Positions 46,601 through 55,964 of a DNA stretch of 64,000 nt are shown here, piece by piece. The stretch is taken from contig JAXMGR010000011.1 of assembly GCA_046352935.1 (NCBI GenBank), forward strand, positions 1 to 64,000, written 5' to 3'. Positions within the stretch are counted from its first letter, which is position 1; the number at the start of each line of letters is the position of its first letter. The notes under the pieces were generated by a model that was not told the origin of the DNA, did no database searches, and saw only the letters and a program-made list of their open reading frames with translations. The translations under genes were made by a program, and so were the position numbers. The stretch comes from CAYWMY01 sp046352935 (GTDB taxonomy: Bacteria > Pseudomonadota > Gammaproteobacteria > Steroidobacterales > Steroidobacteraceae).

Positions 46601-47386
46601 ATGACGAATTCGCTGCAGGGCAAGGTTGCACTCATCACGGGGGGCACCGCGGGCATCGGTGAGGCGACCGTGCGCTATCTGTCGGCGCGCGGCGTGAAGG
46701 TCGTCTTCACGGGGTCGAATCAGGCCGCTGCCGACGCGATCTGCGCCGAGACCGGTTCGATCTTCGTGTCGCATCGCGTGGACGACGCCGAGGGCTGGAT
46801 GCGGGTGACGCGCACCATCCAGGACCGCTGTGGCCGGCTCGACATCGCGTTCGCGAACGCCGGCATGCACATGGGCGACGGCACCATCGAGGAGATCACC
46901 GTGGCGGCCTGGAACAGCATCCTCGGCGTGAACCTGACTGGTCCGATGCTGACCTGCCAGCACGCGATCGCGCTCATGAAGAGCAATCCCGGCGGTTCGT
47001 CGGGATCGATCATCCTGAACTCGTCGATGAACGGCATCCTGGCGCTCAAGGACGACGTCGCGTATTCGACGACCAAGGGCGCACTGCGGCTGCTCGCGAA
47101 GTCCGTCGCGCTGCACTGTGGCAAGTCGGGCTACCGGATCCGCTGCAATACCATCCACCCGGGCATCGTGGACACGCCGTTGATCCGCGGCGTCGTGGCC
47201 GGTGCGCCGGATCCGGTCGCGGCACAGAAGCTGTTCGACGGCATCGCGCCGCTCGGGCGCGTCGCGAGGGCCGACGAGATCGCGGCGATGGTCGCGTATC
47301 TCGGCTCCGACGAGGCGGCGTTCGTGACGGGGGCCGAGTTCGTGATCGACGGCGGCGCGACGGCGGGCCTTCCCGGCGTCGCCTGA
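46601..47386 (+). CDS. Short-chain dehydrogenase 1
   Basis: 261 aa. Cofactor loop TGGTAGIGEA, FANAG, catalytic Ser in LNSSMNGI and YSTTK; C-terminal RCNTIHPGIVDTPLIRG and FVIDGGATAG. An SDR of the cyclic-alcohol/hydroxysteroid dehydrogenase type using NAD(P). GGAGGAGG lies upstream of the ATG at 46601. It has at least four near relatives in this window sharing the GYxIRCNxxHP signature, evidence of local family expansion. Divergent from luxR. Confidence 0.9.
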   Translation: MTNSLQGKVALITGGTAGIGEATVRYLSARGVKVVFTGSNQAAADAICAETGSIFVSHRVDDAEGWMRVTRTIQDRCGRLDIAFANAGMHMGDGTIEEITVAAWNSILGVNLTGPMLTCQHAIALMKSNPGGSSGSIILNSSMNGILALKDDVAYSTTKGALRLLAKSVALHCGKSGYRIRCNTIHPGIVDTPLIRGVVAGAPDPVAAQKLFDGIAPLGRVARADEIAAMVAYLGSDEAAFVTGAEFVIDGGATAGLPGVA

Positions 47387-47797
47387 GACACCGGCGTCGC
47401 GTCGACTGTCGGCGGACACGGCGGACATTCACGATTTCGGAAGGGAAGGCGGCCGGACGCGCGGGCTGTTGACGGAAGCCCGGCTCTCTCGCGCCAGATC
47501 TTTACGCTCGTTCGCCGGGCTTCCTACGCGCCCGCGCGTCTGCGCGCGTTGGCGCGGAAATCGTGAATGTCCCCATACCCACCTCGACGCACCGCCACCG
47601 ATCGGTCGGCCACGCCGCCGGCCGCGGTGAGGGTCCCGCGCGCGCGACCGTGCGAGACACGGATGTCGAGCACGAGCCTCCAGGGACGGATTCACGGCGT
47701 GTCGAGCGCGCGGGAACCCGAGCATCAGCGGCCGGGCGGCCCCTGTGTGGCGCGACCTTGCTCAGCCCGCGCGTCCCGCTTCATCGCGGGCGCGGCG
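47387..47797. other. Gene-free interval holding a long palindromic element
   Basis: 411 bp between SDR 1 and the NTF2-like gene. It contains the nested inverted repeat described separately. The remainder (47575-47797) has no ORF with family features. Confidence 0.5.
47421..47574. repeat. 150-bp nested inverted repeat (MITE-like or structured element)
   Basis: Outer arms GGACATTCACGATTTC (47423-47438) and its exact complement at 47557-47572. Inside, ACGCGCGGGC (47457-47466) pairs with GCCCGCGCGT (47530-47539), and GGAAGCCCGGC (47474-47484) pairs with GCCGGGCTTCC (47514-47524). Arms are nearly symmetric, so the whole segment can fold into one long hairpin with a loop of about 29 nt. It encodes nothing recognisable. 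The 16-bp termini resemble transposon ends, suggesting a non-autonomous foldback element. Confidence 0.65.
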
Positions 47798-48214
47798 TCA
47801 GCGCAGCTGGCGGTGGATGTTCCGGAAACGCCGCGACTTGAAGAACCACCGGCCGCCGCGCTTCACGACGACGTCCTCGTAGCGCCCGAGATCGCGCTGC
47901 GTGACGCCGTTCTGGTCGTAGACCTCGGCCGCGTAGCTCACCACGCGCGCCTCGTCGCCCTCGACGACGATGGAGCCCGGTGTCGCAATGAACACCACGC
48001 CCGGGAAGTGCTTCATCGCCTCCTTCCAGAACGCGACGATGTCCGCCCTGCCCGTGATCGTGCCCATGCCCGGGAAGTCCGGCATCTCCCAGAGGCCGTC
48101 CTCGGCCCAGGTCGAGCCCCAGGCCGCGGCGTCGACACGGCATACCGCGTCCGCGTAGGTTTCCAGCAGTTCGCGGATGGCGATGCGATCCTCGAGCGGT
48201 CCCGTGAATGCCAT
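47798..48214 (-). CDS. NTF2/SnoaL-like protein 1
   Basis: 138 aa. DRIAIRELLETYADAVCRVDAAAW is the classic opening of SnoaL-like domains; GDEARVVSYAAEVYDQNG and GGRWFFKSRRFRNIHR form the back strands. Start at 48214 follows the family. These cone folds serve as isomerases, dehydratases or hydroxylating-dioxygenase small subunits. It lies 71 bp downstream of the acyl-CoA synthetase on the same strand, so they are likely co-transcribed. Confidence 0.82.
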   Translation of the reverse strand: MAFTGPLEDRIAIRELLETYADAVCRVDAAAWGSTWAEDGLWEMPDFPGMGTITGRADIVAFWKEAMKHFPGVVFIATPGSIVVEGDEARVVSYAAEVYDQNGVTQRDLGRYEDVVVKRGGRWFFKSRRFRNIHRQLR

Positions 48215-48285
48215 GGTGGCTCCTCTCCGGCGTGCGGCCGGCCCGTGTCTGGACTTGCGTGGGTCGATGATCGGCGATCCTCGCC

Positions 48286-49818
48286 TCACTGCGGGATGGA
48301 GTAACGTTCGCGCAGCTCGCGTCTGAGGATCTTGCCGGAGGCGTTGCGCGGCAGCGCGGCGATGAACTCGACGGACTTCGGCGTCTTGTAGGCCGCGATG
48401 CGCGCGCGCGTCCAGGCGATGATGCCGGCCGCGTCGGGATTCGTGCCGGGCTTCGCGACGACGATGGCTTTCACGGACTCGCCCCACTTCGGGTCCGGCA
48501 CGCCGATCACGGCCACCTCGGCGACGTCAGGATGGCCGAAGATCGCGTTCTCGACCTCGGCCGGATAGACGTTCTCGCCGCCCGAGATGATCAGGTCCTT
48601 GATGCGGTCCTTGAGGAACAGGTAGCCGTCCGCGTCGAGGTAGCCCGCATCGCCCGTGTGCAGCCAGCCCTCGGCATCGATGGTCTCGGCCGTGGCCTTC
48701 GGCAGGTTGTAGTAGCCCGTCATGTTGGCGAGCGACCGAGTCGCGATCTCGCCGATCTCGTTGGCGGGCAGCGGCCGGCCCTCGGGATCGAGGATGTGGA
48801 TCTCGACGCCGGGCAGCGGCTTGCCGACCGAGGCGAGCCGCGCACCGCTCTCGGTGTCGTGGTCCTCGGGGGGCAGCGCGACGATCGCGCCCGAGGTCTC
48901 GGTCATGCCGTACATCTGCACGAAGCCGCAGCCGAACACCTCGATGCATTCGCGCAGCAGCGCGAGCGGCATGGGCGCGGCGCCGTAGCAGATGTACTTC
49001 ACGAATGAGAAGTCGGTGCTGCGCGCACGCGGATGGCGCACGGCGATCTGCATGGCGGTCGGCACCATGATGATCTTGTTGATGCGGTGCAGGACCATGA
49101 GTTCGAACACCGCATGCGGATCGAACTCGCGCGTGATCACGCCCGTCGCGCCGTGCTGCAGTGACCAGATCGCCCAGCCCGTGCCGCTCACGTGGGCGAC
49201 CGGCATTGCGATGAGGCTGACGTCGGTCTCCGTCCATTCGTACCAGGGCGGCATCGTCTCCGGTGCCATCGCCGCGCGCAGGCCGAGGATGCTGCGGTGG
49301 GAGAGCACTGCGCCCTTCGGCCGGCCCGTGGTGCCCGAGGTGTACATCTGCAGCAGGCCGTCGCCCCACGCGGCCGTGTGGCCGGCATCGTGGCCGGGCT
49401 GGGAATCGCGCCAGGGCGTGTAGCCATCCTCGGGTCCGCCGCAGACGATCGGCGTGACACCGCCCGCCGGCGCGGCGACGCCGGCAAATTCCGGTTCCGC
49501 GATGACGAATTTCGCCTGCGAATCGGCGAGCACGTAGGCCACCTCCGGCCCGGCCAGGCGCCAGTTGACGGGCACCATGACGGCGCCCGTCTTGACGGCC
49601 CCGGCGAGGAACTCGAAGTAGGCGGCGCAGTTCTTGCCGACCCACGCGACGCGATCCCCCGGGCGCACCCCGGCCGCCGCGAGGCCGTTCGCCACGCGAC
49701 AGGCGCGTGCATCGAGCTCCGCGTAGGTCAGGATCTCGTCGTTGTAGCGCAGAGCGATCTTCGCGCCGCGCTCGTGCGCCAGGCGGCGCAGGATCGTGTC
49801 CAGGGTCGTGCCGGTCAT
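48286..49818 (-). CDS. AMP-forming acyl-CoA synthetase
   Basis: 510 aa from ATG 49818 (an ATG at 49860 would add 14 residues). P-loop-like MYTSGTTGRPKGAV, QMYGMTETSG adenine motif, GWLHTGDAGYLDADGYL and the C-terminal Lys in PRNASGKILRREL define the ANL superfamily. It activates a carboxylic acid to its CoA thioester through an adenylate. Divergent from TonB receptor 3 across a gap with the shared motif, pointing to activation of whatever that receptor imports. Chain type is not predictable. Confidence 0.92.
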   Translation of the reverse strand: MTGTTLDTILRRLAHERGAKIALRYNDEILTYAELDARACRVANGLAAAGVRPGDRVAWVGKNCAAYFEFLAGAVKTGAVMVPVNWRLAGPEVAYVLADSQAKFVIAEPEFAGVAAPAGGVTPIVCGGPEDGYTPWRDSQPGHDAGHTAAWGDGLLQMYTSGTTGRPKGAVLSHRSILGLRAAMAPETMPPWYEWTETDVSLIAMPVAHVSGTGWAIWSLQHGATGVITREFDPHAVFELMVLHRINKIIMVPTAMQIAVRHPRARSTDFSFVKYICYGAAPMPLALLRECIEVFGCGFVQMYGMTETSGAIVALPPEDHDTESGARLASVGKPLPGVEIHILDPEGRPLPANEIGEIATRSLANMTGYYNLPKATAETIDAEGWLHTGDAGYLDADGYLFLKDRIKDLIISGGENVYPAEVENAIFGHPDVAEVAVIGVPDPKWGESVKAIVVAKPGTNPDAAGIIAWTRARIAAYKTPKSVEFIAALPRNASGKILRRELRERYSIPQ

Positions 49819-49987
49819 CGTTCGAGCTGCTCCGAACAGGGCTCCGTTGCGTTCCGGCAACGGCGGGTGAGGGTGCCGCCAAGGATGATCGACCTCCTGG
49901 AATCGATCAAGTCTCCTTGAGAATCCGCTGGATTATCGCGATCGCGCCGTGGGCGAGGATCGCCGTCTCGAGCCGGAACCTGACCGA

Positions 49988-50007
49988 TTGTAGTAAATGT
50001 GCTATGA
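49988..50007. promoter_or_regulatory. Shared motif copy 2, between acyl-CoA synthetase and TonB receptor 3
   Basis: TTGTAGTAAATGTGCTATGA, matching the copy at 42895 in TTG-A-TAA, TGTGC and ATGA. It lies 100 bp before the receptor start in a gene-free gap of 289 bp. Confidence 0.5.
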
Positions 50008-50107
50008 AGGTCCCGCGAGAGGGGCCCGGGTGCGCCGCGCCATGCGGCCACCGTGTGGGGCCACGACGTCTTTTCAGTGACGGTCAACCAGTTCCGGGGG
50101 GATATCC

Positions 50108-52411
50108 ATGAGTCTGTTGAAGCGATCGATTGCCCATGTCATTGCCGCTGCTTCGCTCACGGCAGTGTCCGGTGGAGGCGCACTGGCGCAGGAATCGGGG
50201 GGCCAGCCGGCGGCCTCGGGCGCCATCGAGGAAATCATCGTGAGCGCCCGTCGCCGCGATGAGTCGATCCAGGACACGCCGATCGCGGTGACCGCGATTG
50301 CGCCGTCGCAGCTCGAGGGCGCCGCAGCCGTGAACATCAGCGACCTGCAGGGCGCCGCGCCGAACGTGCTGATCACGCAGCAGGGTTCCGGTTCCGCGGC
50401 CGCCAACATCTCCATCCGCGGCATCGCGTTCGCGGACATCGAGAAGTCGTTCGACCCGGCCGTCGGCATCAACGTCGACGGTGTCTACATCGGCACGTCC
50501 ACGGGCCAGTACCTCGACTTCTTCGACATCGGCTCGATCGAAATCCTGCGCGGCCCGCAGGGCACGCTGTTCGGTCGCAACACCATCTCCGGGGTGATCA
50601 ACATCAAGCGCACTCGGCCGACCGGGGAGTGGGGCGGCAAGTTCGAGGTGAGCAAGGGCAGCTACGGCAAGCTCGGGGTCCGTGGTGTCCTGAACGTGCC
50701 GATCGCCGAGGGTGTGCTCGCGGCGAAGCTCTTCGAGATGCACGAGGAGAGCGACGGCTACTACAAGGAGATCGGCACCGGACATCGCCGCGGCGGCTAC
50801 AACAACGAGAACTTCGGCGCGTCGTTCCTGCTGACACCGAGCGACCGGTTCGATGCGCTGCTGACCCTCGAGAAGCAGGTGCAGGACTTCGAAGGCATCC
50901 AGGGCTCGAGCAGCCAGGCCGGCGACCTGTTCTGCCTCGTGGGTTCGCCGCCGATGATCTGCGGCAACAATGTTACGGACGACCCGTACAAGATCAACCC
51001 GATGATCAATCTGCTCACGGGTCAGCCGAACCCGTACATCGGCAGGTACCGTGCGCCCGCCGGCACGCTGGAGATGAACTTCGATGCGGGAGCGATCAAG
51101 TTCACGTCGGTGAGCAGCTACCGCGAGATGAAGGAAGAACAGCAGCAGGACTACGCGACGTCCGGCCTGTACTGGACCAACCGCACGCAGAAGTACCGCC
51201 AGTTCAGCCAGGAACTGCGCGGCGCCGGCAAGATCGGCGAGAACTTCGACTATGTCGCGGGCGTGTACTACTTCAAGAGCCGCTACAAGATCGATCAGCA
51301 GACGCACGTCTTCGGCCCGTTCTCGTCCGAGCAGTTCACGACCGGCTGGTCCGAGTCGTATGCGGGATTCGCGGACCTGAACTGGGAGATCTTCGACCGC
51401 GTCCGTCTGTCGGGCGGCGGCCGCTGGACCCATGACAAGAAGTCGCTGGCCACGGACTTCACCGACTTCGTCACCCCGGCTGCATCGTTCAACAGCCCGA
51501 AGAAGAGCTCCAGCTGGTCGAAGTTCACGCCGAAGCTCGGCCTCGACTACCGGCCGACGGATGACCTGATGGTGTACGGCTCCTGGTCGCGCGGCTACCG
51601 CTCGGGCGGCTACAACGGCCGAGGCCTGACCACGTTCTCGGCGAGCCTGCCCTACGATCCGGAATCCGTCGATGCCTTCGAGCTCGGCCTCAAGAGCGAG
51701 TTCCTGGACAGCCGCGTGTCCCTGAACCTCGCGGCCTTCTACACGAAGTACAAGGACATCCAGCAGTCGACGACGGTCTCGACGCCGGGCGGCACGGGCA
51801 ACGAGACCATCGTGACGAATGCGGCCTCCGCGAAGATCAAGGGCTTCGAGGCGGACCTCGTCGCGCGGCTCACCGAGGAGTTCACGCTGAAGAGTTCGAT
51901 CGGCATCACCGATGCCAAGTTCGGCACGTTCCTGACCGATGCGCCGGTCGCCGGCGTGCGACGCACCTTCGACTACTCGGATGTCGACATGATCTACGCG
52001 CCGAAGATGACGCTTTCGGTGAACGCCGAGTACGAGACTCCGGTGCCCATGGGTTCGCTGGACGGCAGCATCAAGGCGCAGGCGGGCTTCCGCTACCTGA
52101 GCCGCTACGATCAGCAGATCGCAGCCGATGCGGCGACTCCCATCCCCGCCGCGCCGGCAACCATCGTGGTCAAGCGCAACGATCCGACACTGCGTTCCGA
52201 CAAGCAGTACTACCTGGATGCGAGCCTCTCCTACATCTGGGGAATGGGTGGCGGGGACGGCAAGGCACGTGTGACGGTGTACGGCCGCAATCTGTTCGAC
52301 GATCGCGGCACGGGTACGTCGTTCACCGTGGGCAACAACCCGATCCTGTGGCGCTTCGTGTCGGTGCGCGAGCCGCGCACCTGGGGCGTCTCGCTCGGCT
52401 ACGAGTTCTGA
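50108..52411 (+). CDS. TonB-dependent outer-membrane receptor 3
   Basis: 767 aa. Signal peptide with cleavage near GALA-QESGG, TonB-box-like AIEEIIVSARRRDESIQDTP, plug with IEILRGPQGTLFGRNTISGVINI, then the barrel ending WGVSLGYEF with terminal Phe. Same subfamily as receptor 2 but shorter. A GGGGGGATA ribosome site precedes the ATG. Followed by a strong terminator. Confidence 0.92.
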   Translation: MSLLKRSIAHVIAAASLTAVSGGGALAQESGGQPAASGAIEEIIVSARRRDESIQDTPIAVTAIAPSQLEGAAAVNISDLQGAAPNVLITQQGSGSAAANISIRGIAFADIEKSFDPAVGINVDGVYIGTSTGQYLDFFDIGSIEILRGPQGTLFGRNTISGVINIKRTRPTGEWGGKFEVSKGSYGKLGVRGVLNVPIAEGVLAAKLFEMHEESDGYYKEIGTGHRRGGYNNENFGASFLLTPSDRFDALLTLEKQVQDFEGIQGSSSQAGDLFCLVGSPPMICGNNVTDDPYKINPMINLLTGQPNPYIGRYRAPAGTLEMNFDAGAIKFTSVSSYREMKEEQQQDYATSGLYWTNRTQKYRQFSQELRGAGKIGENFDYVAGVYYFKSRYKIDQQTHVFGPFSSEQFTTGWSESYAGFADLNWEIFDRVRLSGGGRWTHDKKSLATDFTDFVTPAASFNSPKKSSSWSKFTPKLGLDYRPTDDLMVYGSWSRGYRSGGYNGRGLTTFSASLPYDPESVDAFELGLKSEFLDSRVSLNLAAFYTKYKDIQQSTTVSTPGGTGNETIVTNAASAKIKGFEADLVARLTEEFTLKSSIGITDAKFGTFLTDAPVAGVRRTFDYSDVDMIYAPKMTLSVNAEYETPVPMGSLDGSIKAQAGFRYLSRYDQQIAADAATPIPAAPATIVVKRNDPTLRSDKQYYLDASLSYIWGMGGGDGKARVTVYGRNLFDDRGTGTSFTVGNNPILWRFVSVREPRTWGVSLGYEF

Positions 52412-52436
52412 TCTCGTTCATCCGGTCGAACCGGCA

Positions 52437-52468
52437 GGCCCGCGCCAGCGATGGCGCGGGCCTTTTTT
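52437..52468 (+). terminator. Rho-independent terminator of TonB receptor 3
   Basis: GGCCCGCGCC (52437-52446) pairs with GGCGCGGGCC (52453-52462) around loop AGCGAT, followed by six T at 52463-52468. Confidence 0.88.
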
Positions 52469-52505
52469 CACACCCGGCGGTCGACCAACGAGTACGGAGA
52501 GACGC

Positions 52506-52982
52506 ATGCCCCACGACCTGCACTGGCTGATCGCCCGCGAGGAAATCCGCGACCTCGTGCACCGCTACGCGCTCGCGATCGACAGCCGCGACTGGGCGGC
52601 CTACCGGGCCTGTTTCGCGGACCGGATGGAACTGGACTTCTCCGCAGCGACGCATGGGCCGCCGGCCTGGGAGGCGATGAGCGCCGACGCGTGGGTCGAG
52701 CGCTGCCGCGGATTCTTCACGCGCCTGACGGCAACCCAGCACATTCCCGCGCTGCTTAGCGTCGAGGTCGACGGTACGCACGCGACGGGCAGCAAGCAGC
52801 TGCACGCGCAGCACCATCACGAGGGCTTCACGCCGTCCGTGCAGATCATGACGGGACGCTACGACTTCGAGGCCGTGCGCGCGGGCGAGGCCTGGCGCTT
52901 CACGCGGCTCAGGCTGCACATCGGCTGGGAAGAGGGCAATCGCGCTGTCGTCGATCACGCCTTCGGCGTTACGCCGGACTGA
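52506..52982 (+). CDS. NTF2/SnoaL-like protein 2
   Basis: 158 aa. AREEIRDLVHRYALAIDSRDWAAY opening, AFFTRL-like RGFFTRLTATQHIP, and SKQLHAQHHHEGF, a His-rich middle typical of SnoaL_4 members. Could act as a dehydratase or isomerase on a cyclic intermediate. Its 3' end overlaps the convergent SDR gene by 28 bp. It starts 95 bp after receptor 3, beyond the terminator. Confidence 0.82.
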   Translation: MPHDLHWLIAREEIRDLVHRYALAIDSRDWAAYRACFADRMELDFSAATHGPPAWEAMSADAWVERCRGFFTRLTATQHIPALLSVEVDGTHATGSKQLHAQHHHEGFTPSVQIMTGRYDFEAVRAGEAWRFTRLRLHIGWEEGNRAVVDHAFGVTPD

Positions 52983-53767
52983 CGTCGTGCCGCGGCCTCG
53001 ATGGACGCGGCGATCTCCGCATTCCAGGGATTGCGCCTGAGCGTCAGCCCGCCGTTCACCTGCAGGTTCTGGCCCGTCATGAAGCACTCGTCGCTCGCGA
53101 GCCAGACGGCGGCCGCGGCGATGTCGTCCTTGGTGCCGATGCGCCCCAGCGGATAGCCCGGCAGGAAGGCCTCGAACACACCCGGCACGGTCTTCGCCTG
53201 CGCCGTCATGGGCGTCTCGGTGAGGCCGGGTGAAATCGAGTTCGCGCGGATGCCGCGCTCGCCGAATTCGTTGGCGACGCAGCGGATGACATGGTCGATG
53301 CCGGCCTTCGTACCCATGTAGGCGGCGTGGTCCTCGAGCATGATGGTCGCGGTCGCGGAGCTGATCTGGATGAGCGAGCCGCCGCGCTCCATGACCGGGA
53401 TCAGCGCCTGCAGGAACTGGAACGGGCCCTTGAACTGAAGGTTCATCATCGCGACGAGCTCGTCCTCGGTCGTCCCGAGGAAGGGCTTCAGCAGGCCCCA
53501 GCCGGTCGCGTTCACGCCGATGTCGACGCGGCCGAAGGTCTGCTTCGTGAATGCCGCGAGCCGGTCGAGATCCGCCTTCGACGTGATGTCGCAGACCGCG
53601 GCCGTGCCGCCGATGGTCTGCGCGAACCGCCGCAGGTCTTCCTCGTGGCGACCAGCCGCCACGACCTTCGCACCCTCTGTTGCGAAGCGCCGCGCGATGA
53701 CCTGACCCATGTTGTCGTGTCCGGCCGCGCCCAGCACGATCGCCACCTTGCCTTCGAGTCGTCCCAT
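52955..53767 (-). CDS. Short-chain dehydrogenase 2 (divergent glycine motif)
   Basis: 270 aa from ATG 53767. The cofactor loop LGAAGHDNMGQVIA departs from TGxxxGIG but keeps the glycine spacing of an enoyl-reductase-like or atypical SDR. Catalytic ISSATATIML and YMGTKAG (YxxxK) are intact. ISPGLTETPMT and LQVNGGLTL complete it. It is not part of the GYxIRCN group and may reduce a ketone or enone. Convergent with NTF2-like protein 2 and divergent from reductase 2. Confidence 0.87.
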   Translation of the reverse strand: MGRLEGKVAIVLGAAGHDNMGQVIARRFATEGAKVVAAGRHEEDLRRFAQTIGGTAAVCDITSKADLDRLAAFTKQTFGRVDIGVNATGWGLLKPFLGTTEDELVAMMNLQFKGPFQFLQALIPVMERGGSLIQISSATATIMLEDHAAYMGTKAGIDHVIRCVANEFGERGIRANSISPGLTETPMTAQAKTVPGVFEAFLPGYPLGRIGTKDDIAAAAVWLASDECFMTGQNLQVNGGLTLRRNPWNAEIAASIEAAARRQSGVTPKA

Positions 53768-53982
53768 GGTTCCCGTTCCCGCCGTGTCGTCGATGTCCGA
53801 TGAATGCAGCGTCCCATGGATTTCGACCGCTGCCAACTGGCTGGTGCCATCCGGCTTGACCGCCGCGGCCGGGGCTCACAGTATCGATGTCGTCCGCCCG
53901 ACAGGGGCCGTTGCGGCCGCTCACGGTGCTCCGCAACCGGCGGAGTCGTTGTCACAGTCGTGCGCACGCACGGGGATCCCGC

Positions 53983-55029
53983 ATGCAGATGAATCGTCAG
54001 TGGCTGCTTCGCCATCGCCCCGAGGGCCTCGTCGGCGAGTCGGATTTCGAATGGCGCGAGGTGCCTCTCACTCCGCTCGGGGAGGGCGAGGCCCGCGTGC
54101 GTGTGCTGTGGCTTTCCTTCGATCCGGCGCAGCGCGGCTGGATCAACGACGTGCCGGGCTATGTGCCGCCCGTGCAGCTCGGTGAGCCCATGCGCGCGGG
54201 GGCGGTGGGCCAGATCGTCGAATCGCGCCGCTCCGATTTCGCACCGGGCGATTTCGTGCAGGGCACGATGAGCTGGCAGGACTACGTGACGATTCCGGCG
54301 GCGCCCGGCGGTGCGCTCGATGCCGTGTACCCCATCCGCGAGGTCGATGCCTCGGTGCCGCTGACGCAGCACCTGGGTGTTCTCGGCCTCACGGGACTCA
54401 CCGCGTACATCGGCATGGTGGATGTGGGGCAGGTCCGGGCGGGCGATACGGTGGTCGTCTCCGGCGCCGCTGGCGCGACGGGCAGCGTCGCCGGCCAGAT
54501 CGCGAAGATTGCGGGTGCGCGCGTCATCGGCATCGCGGGCGGCCCGGAGAAGTGCCGCTGGCTCACCGAGCGCGGCGGCTTCGACGCGGCCATCGACTAT
54601 CGGCACGAGCGCGTCTCGCGGCGGCTGCGCCAGCTCGCACCTGACGGCGTCAGCCTCTGCTTCGACAACGTGGGTGGCGAGACGCTCGATGCGATGCTGC
54701 TGAATCTCGCCCTGCGCGCGCGCGTCGTGGTCTGCGGTGGCATCTCCGGCGGCTACGGCACGACCCTGCCGGCCGGCCCGAAGCACTACATGCAGCTCGT
54801 CGTGCGCTCCGCGCGCATGGAGGGCTTCCTCGTGCTGCACTACCGCGATCGATACGACGCCGCGCTCGCCGAGCTGAAGGGATGGGTCGCGGCCGGCCGC
54901 CTGCAGGTGGCCGAGGACATCGTCGCGGGCCTCGAACGGGCGCCCGCGACGCTCCGGCGCCTGTTCGAAGGCGGCAACCTCGGCAAGCAGTTGCTGAAGA
55001 TCGCTGATCCGCCGCTGCCGGCGCGGTGA
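53983..55029 (+). CDS. NADP-dependent medium-chain oxidoreductase 2 (CurA-like)
   Basis: 348 aa from ATG 53983; ATG 53989 is an alternative. NADP-binding VSGAAGATGSVAGQIAKIAGA, IGIAGGPEKCRWL, CFDNVGGETLDAML, and C-terminal LRRLFEGGNLGKQLLKI. Paralogue of the reductase at 41828. It probably reduces enone double bonds of a cyclic intermediate. Divergent from SDR 2. Confidence 0.88.
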   Translation: MQMNRQWLLRHRPEGLVGESDFEWREVPLTPLGEGEARVRVLWLSFDPAQRGWINDVPGYVPPVQLGEPMRAGAVGQIVESRRSDFAPGDFVQGTMSWQDYVTIPAAPGGALDAVYPIREVDASVPLTQHLGVLGLTGLTAYIGMVDVGQVRAGDTVVVSGAAGATGSVAGQIAKIAGARVIGIAGGPEKCRWLTERGGFDAAIDYRHERVSRRLRQLAPDGVSLCFDNVGGETLDAMLLNLALRARVVVCGGISGGYGTTLPAGPKHYMQLVVRSARMEGFLVLHYRDRYDAALAELKGWVAAGRLQVAEDIVAGLERAPATLRRLFEGGNLGKQLLKIADPPLPAR

Positions 55030-55074
55030 CTGCGCGACGCGCCGGCGCAGTCATGCCGTGCCGCCCGGCGGAGA

Positions 55075-55845
55075 TCAGGCGGCGCAGTACCCGCCGTCGA
55101 CGGGCAGCGACACCCCTGTGATGAAGCTGGCCTCGTCCGAGGCCAGGAACAGGATCGCGTTCGCGAGTTCCTGCGGCTGGCCCACGCGCTTCATCGGATG
55201 ACCGGCGGCGAGGATTTCGAGGAGCTGCGCCGGGTCGGGCGCGGCATCCAGCACACCCTGCATCATCGGCGTGAGGGTCGCGCCCGGATGCACGGCGTTG
55301 CAGCGGATCGGATAGCCGTGCTGGCAGCAATGCAGCGCAACCGAGCGCGTCACCGACCAGACCGCGGCCTTGCTGGCACCGTAGGCGACGAAGTCCGCGT
55401 GCGCGCGCAGGCCGAGTGTCGATGACAGGTTCACGATGGATCCTGCCCGTGTCGTGTCCTTCATGAGCCCGAGTCCGTACTTGCAGCCGAGGAAGACACC
55501 GTCGCTGTTGATCTTCTGGTGCCGCTGCCAGAGCGCGTAGTCACCGTTCTCGATGTTGCAGGAGATGCTGATGCCGGCGGAATTCACGAGCAGGTCGAGC
55601 CGGCCGTGGCGCGACGCCACCGCGGTCATCGCCGCGCGCCAGGAATCCTCCTGCGTCACGTCGAGCGTGACGTGGCTCGCGGCGCCGCCGAGCGACTTCG
55701 CGACGGCCGCCGCCCGCTCGGTGTCGAGGTCGCCGAGGACGACCTGCGCACCTTCCTCGACGAAGCGCTGCGCGCTGGCCTCGCCGATGCCCGAGGCACC
55801 GCCGCTGATGAATGCAACCTTCCCCGCCAGCCGTGTTCCCGCCAT
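55075..55845 (-). CDS. Short-chain dehydrogenase 3
   Basis: 256 aa from ATG 55845; the frame stays open far upstream but only as shadow of other sequence. SGGASGIGEASAQRF, LVNSAGISI, LSSTLGLRAH and YGASKAA; RCNAVHPGATLTPMMQG and LPVDGGYCAA at the end. Member of the local cyclic-alcohol dehydrogenase family. Co-oriented with the VOC gene, which lies upstream, so both may share a promoter. Confidence 0.9.
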   Translation of the reverse strand: MAGTRLAGKVAFISGGASGIGEASAQRFVEEGAQVVLGDLDTERAAAVAKSLGGAASHVTLDVTQEDSWRAAMTAVASRHGRLDLLVNSAGISISCNIENGDYALWQRHQKINSDGVFLGCKYGLGLMKDTTRAGSIVNLSSTLGLRAHADFVAYGASKAAVWSVTRSVALHCCQHGYPIRCNAVHPGATLTPMMQGVLDAAPDPAQLLEILAAGHPMKRVGQPQELANAILFLASDEASFITGVSLPVDGGYCAA

Positions 55846-55964
55846 GTGTCGTCCCCGCAAGATCGAAGGTGATGATCGGTGCCCGGATGTTAACGCGGCG
55901 GGGGTCGCCCGTCGCCGCGGATGCGGCCCGGCACCGCTCCACCCGGCCTCGTGGTCGCCGGACC

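Noticed and set aside
47575..47797. Short ORFs such as 47563-47841 as genes
   Set aside because: They overlap the palindrome and the NTF2-like gene; composition is Arg/Pro/Ala-rich without homology.
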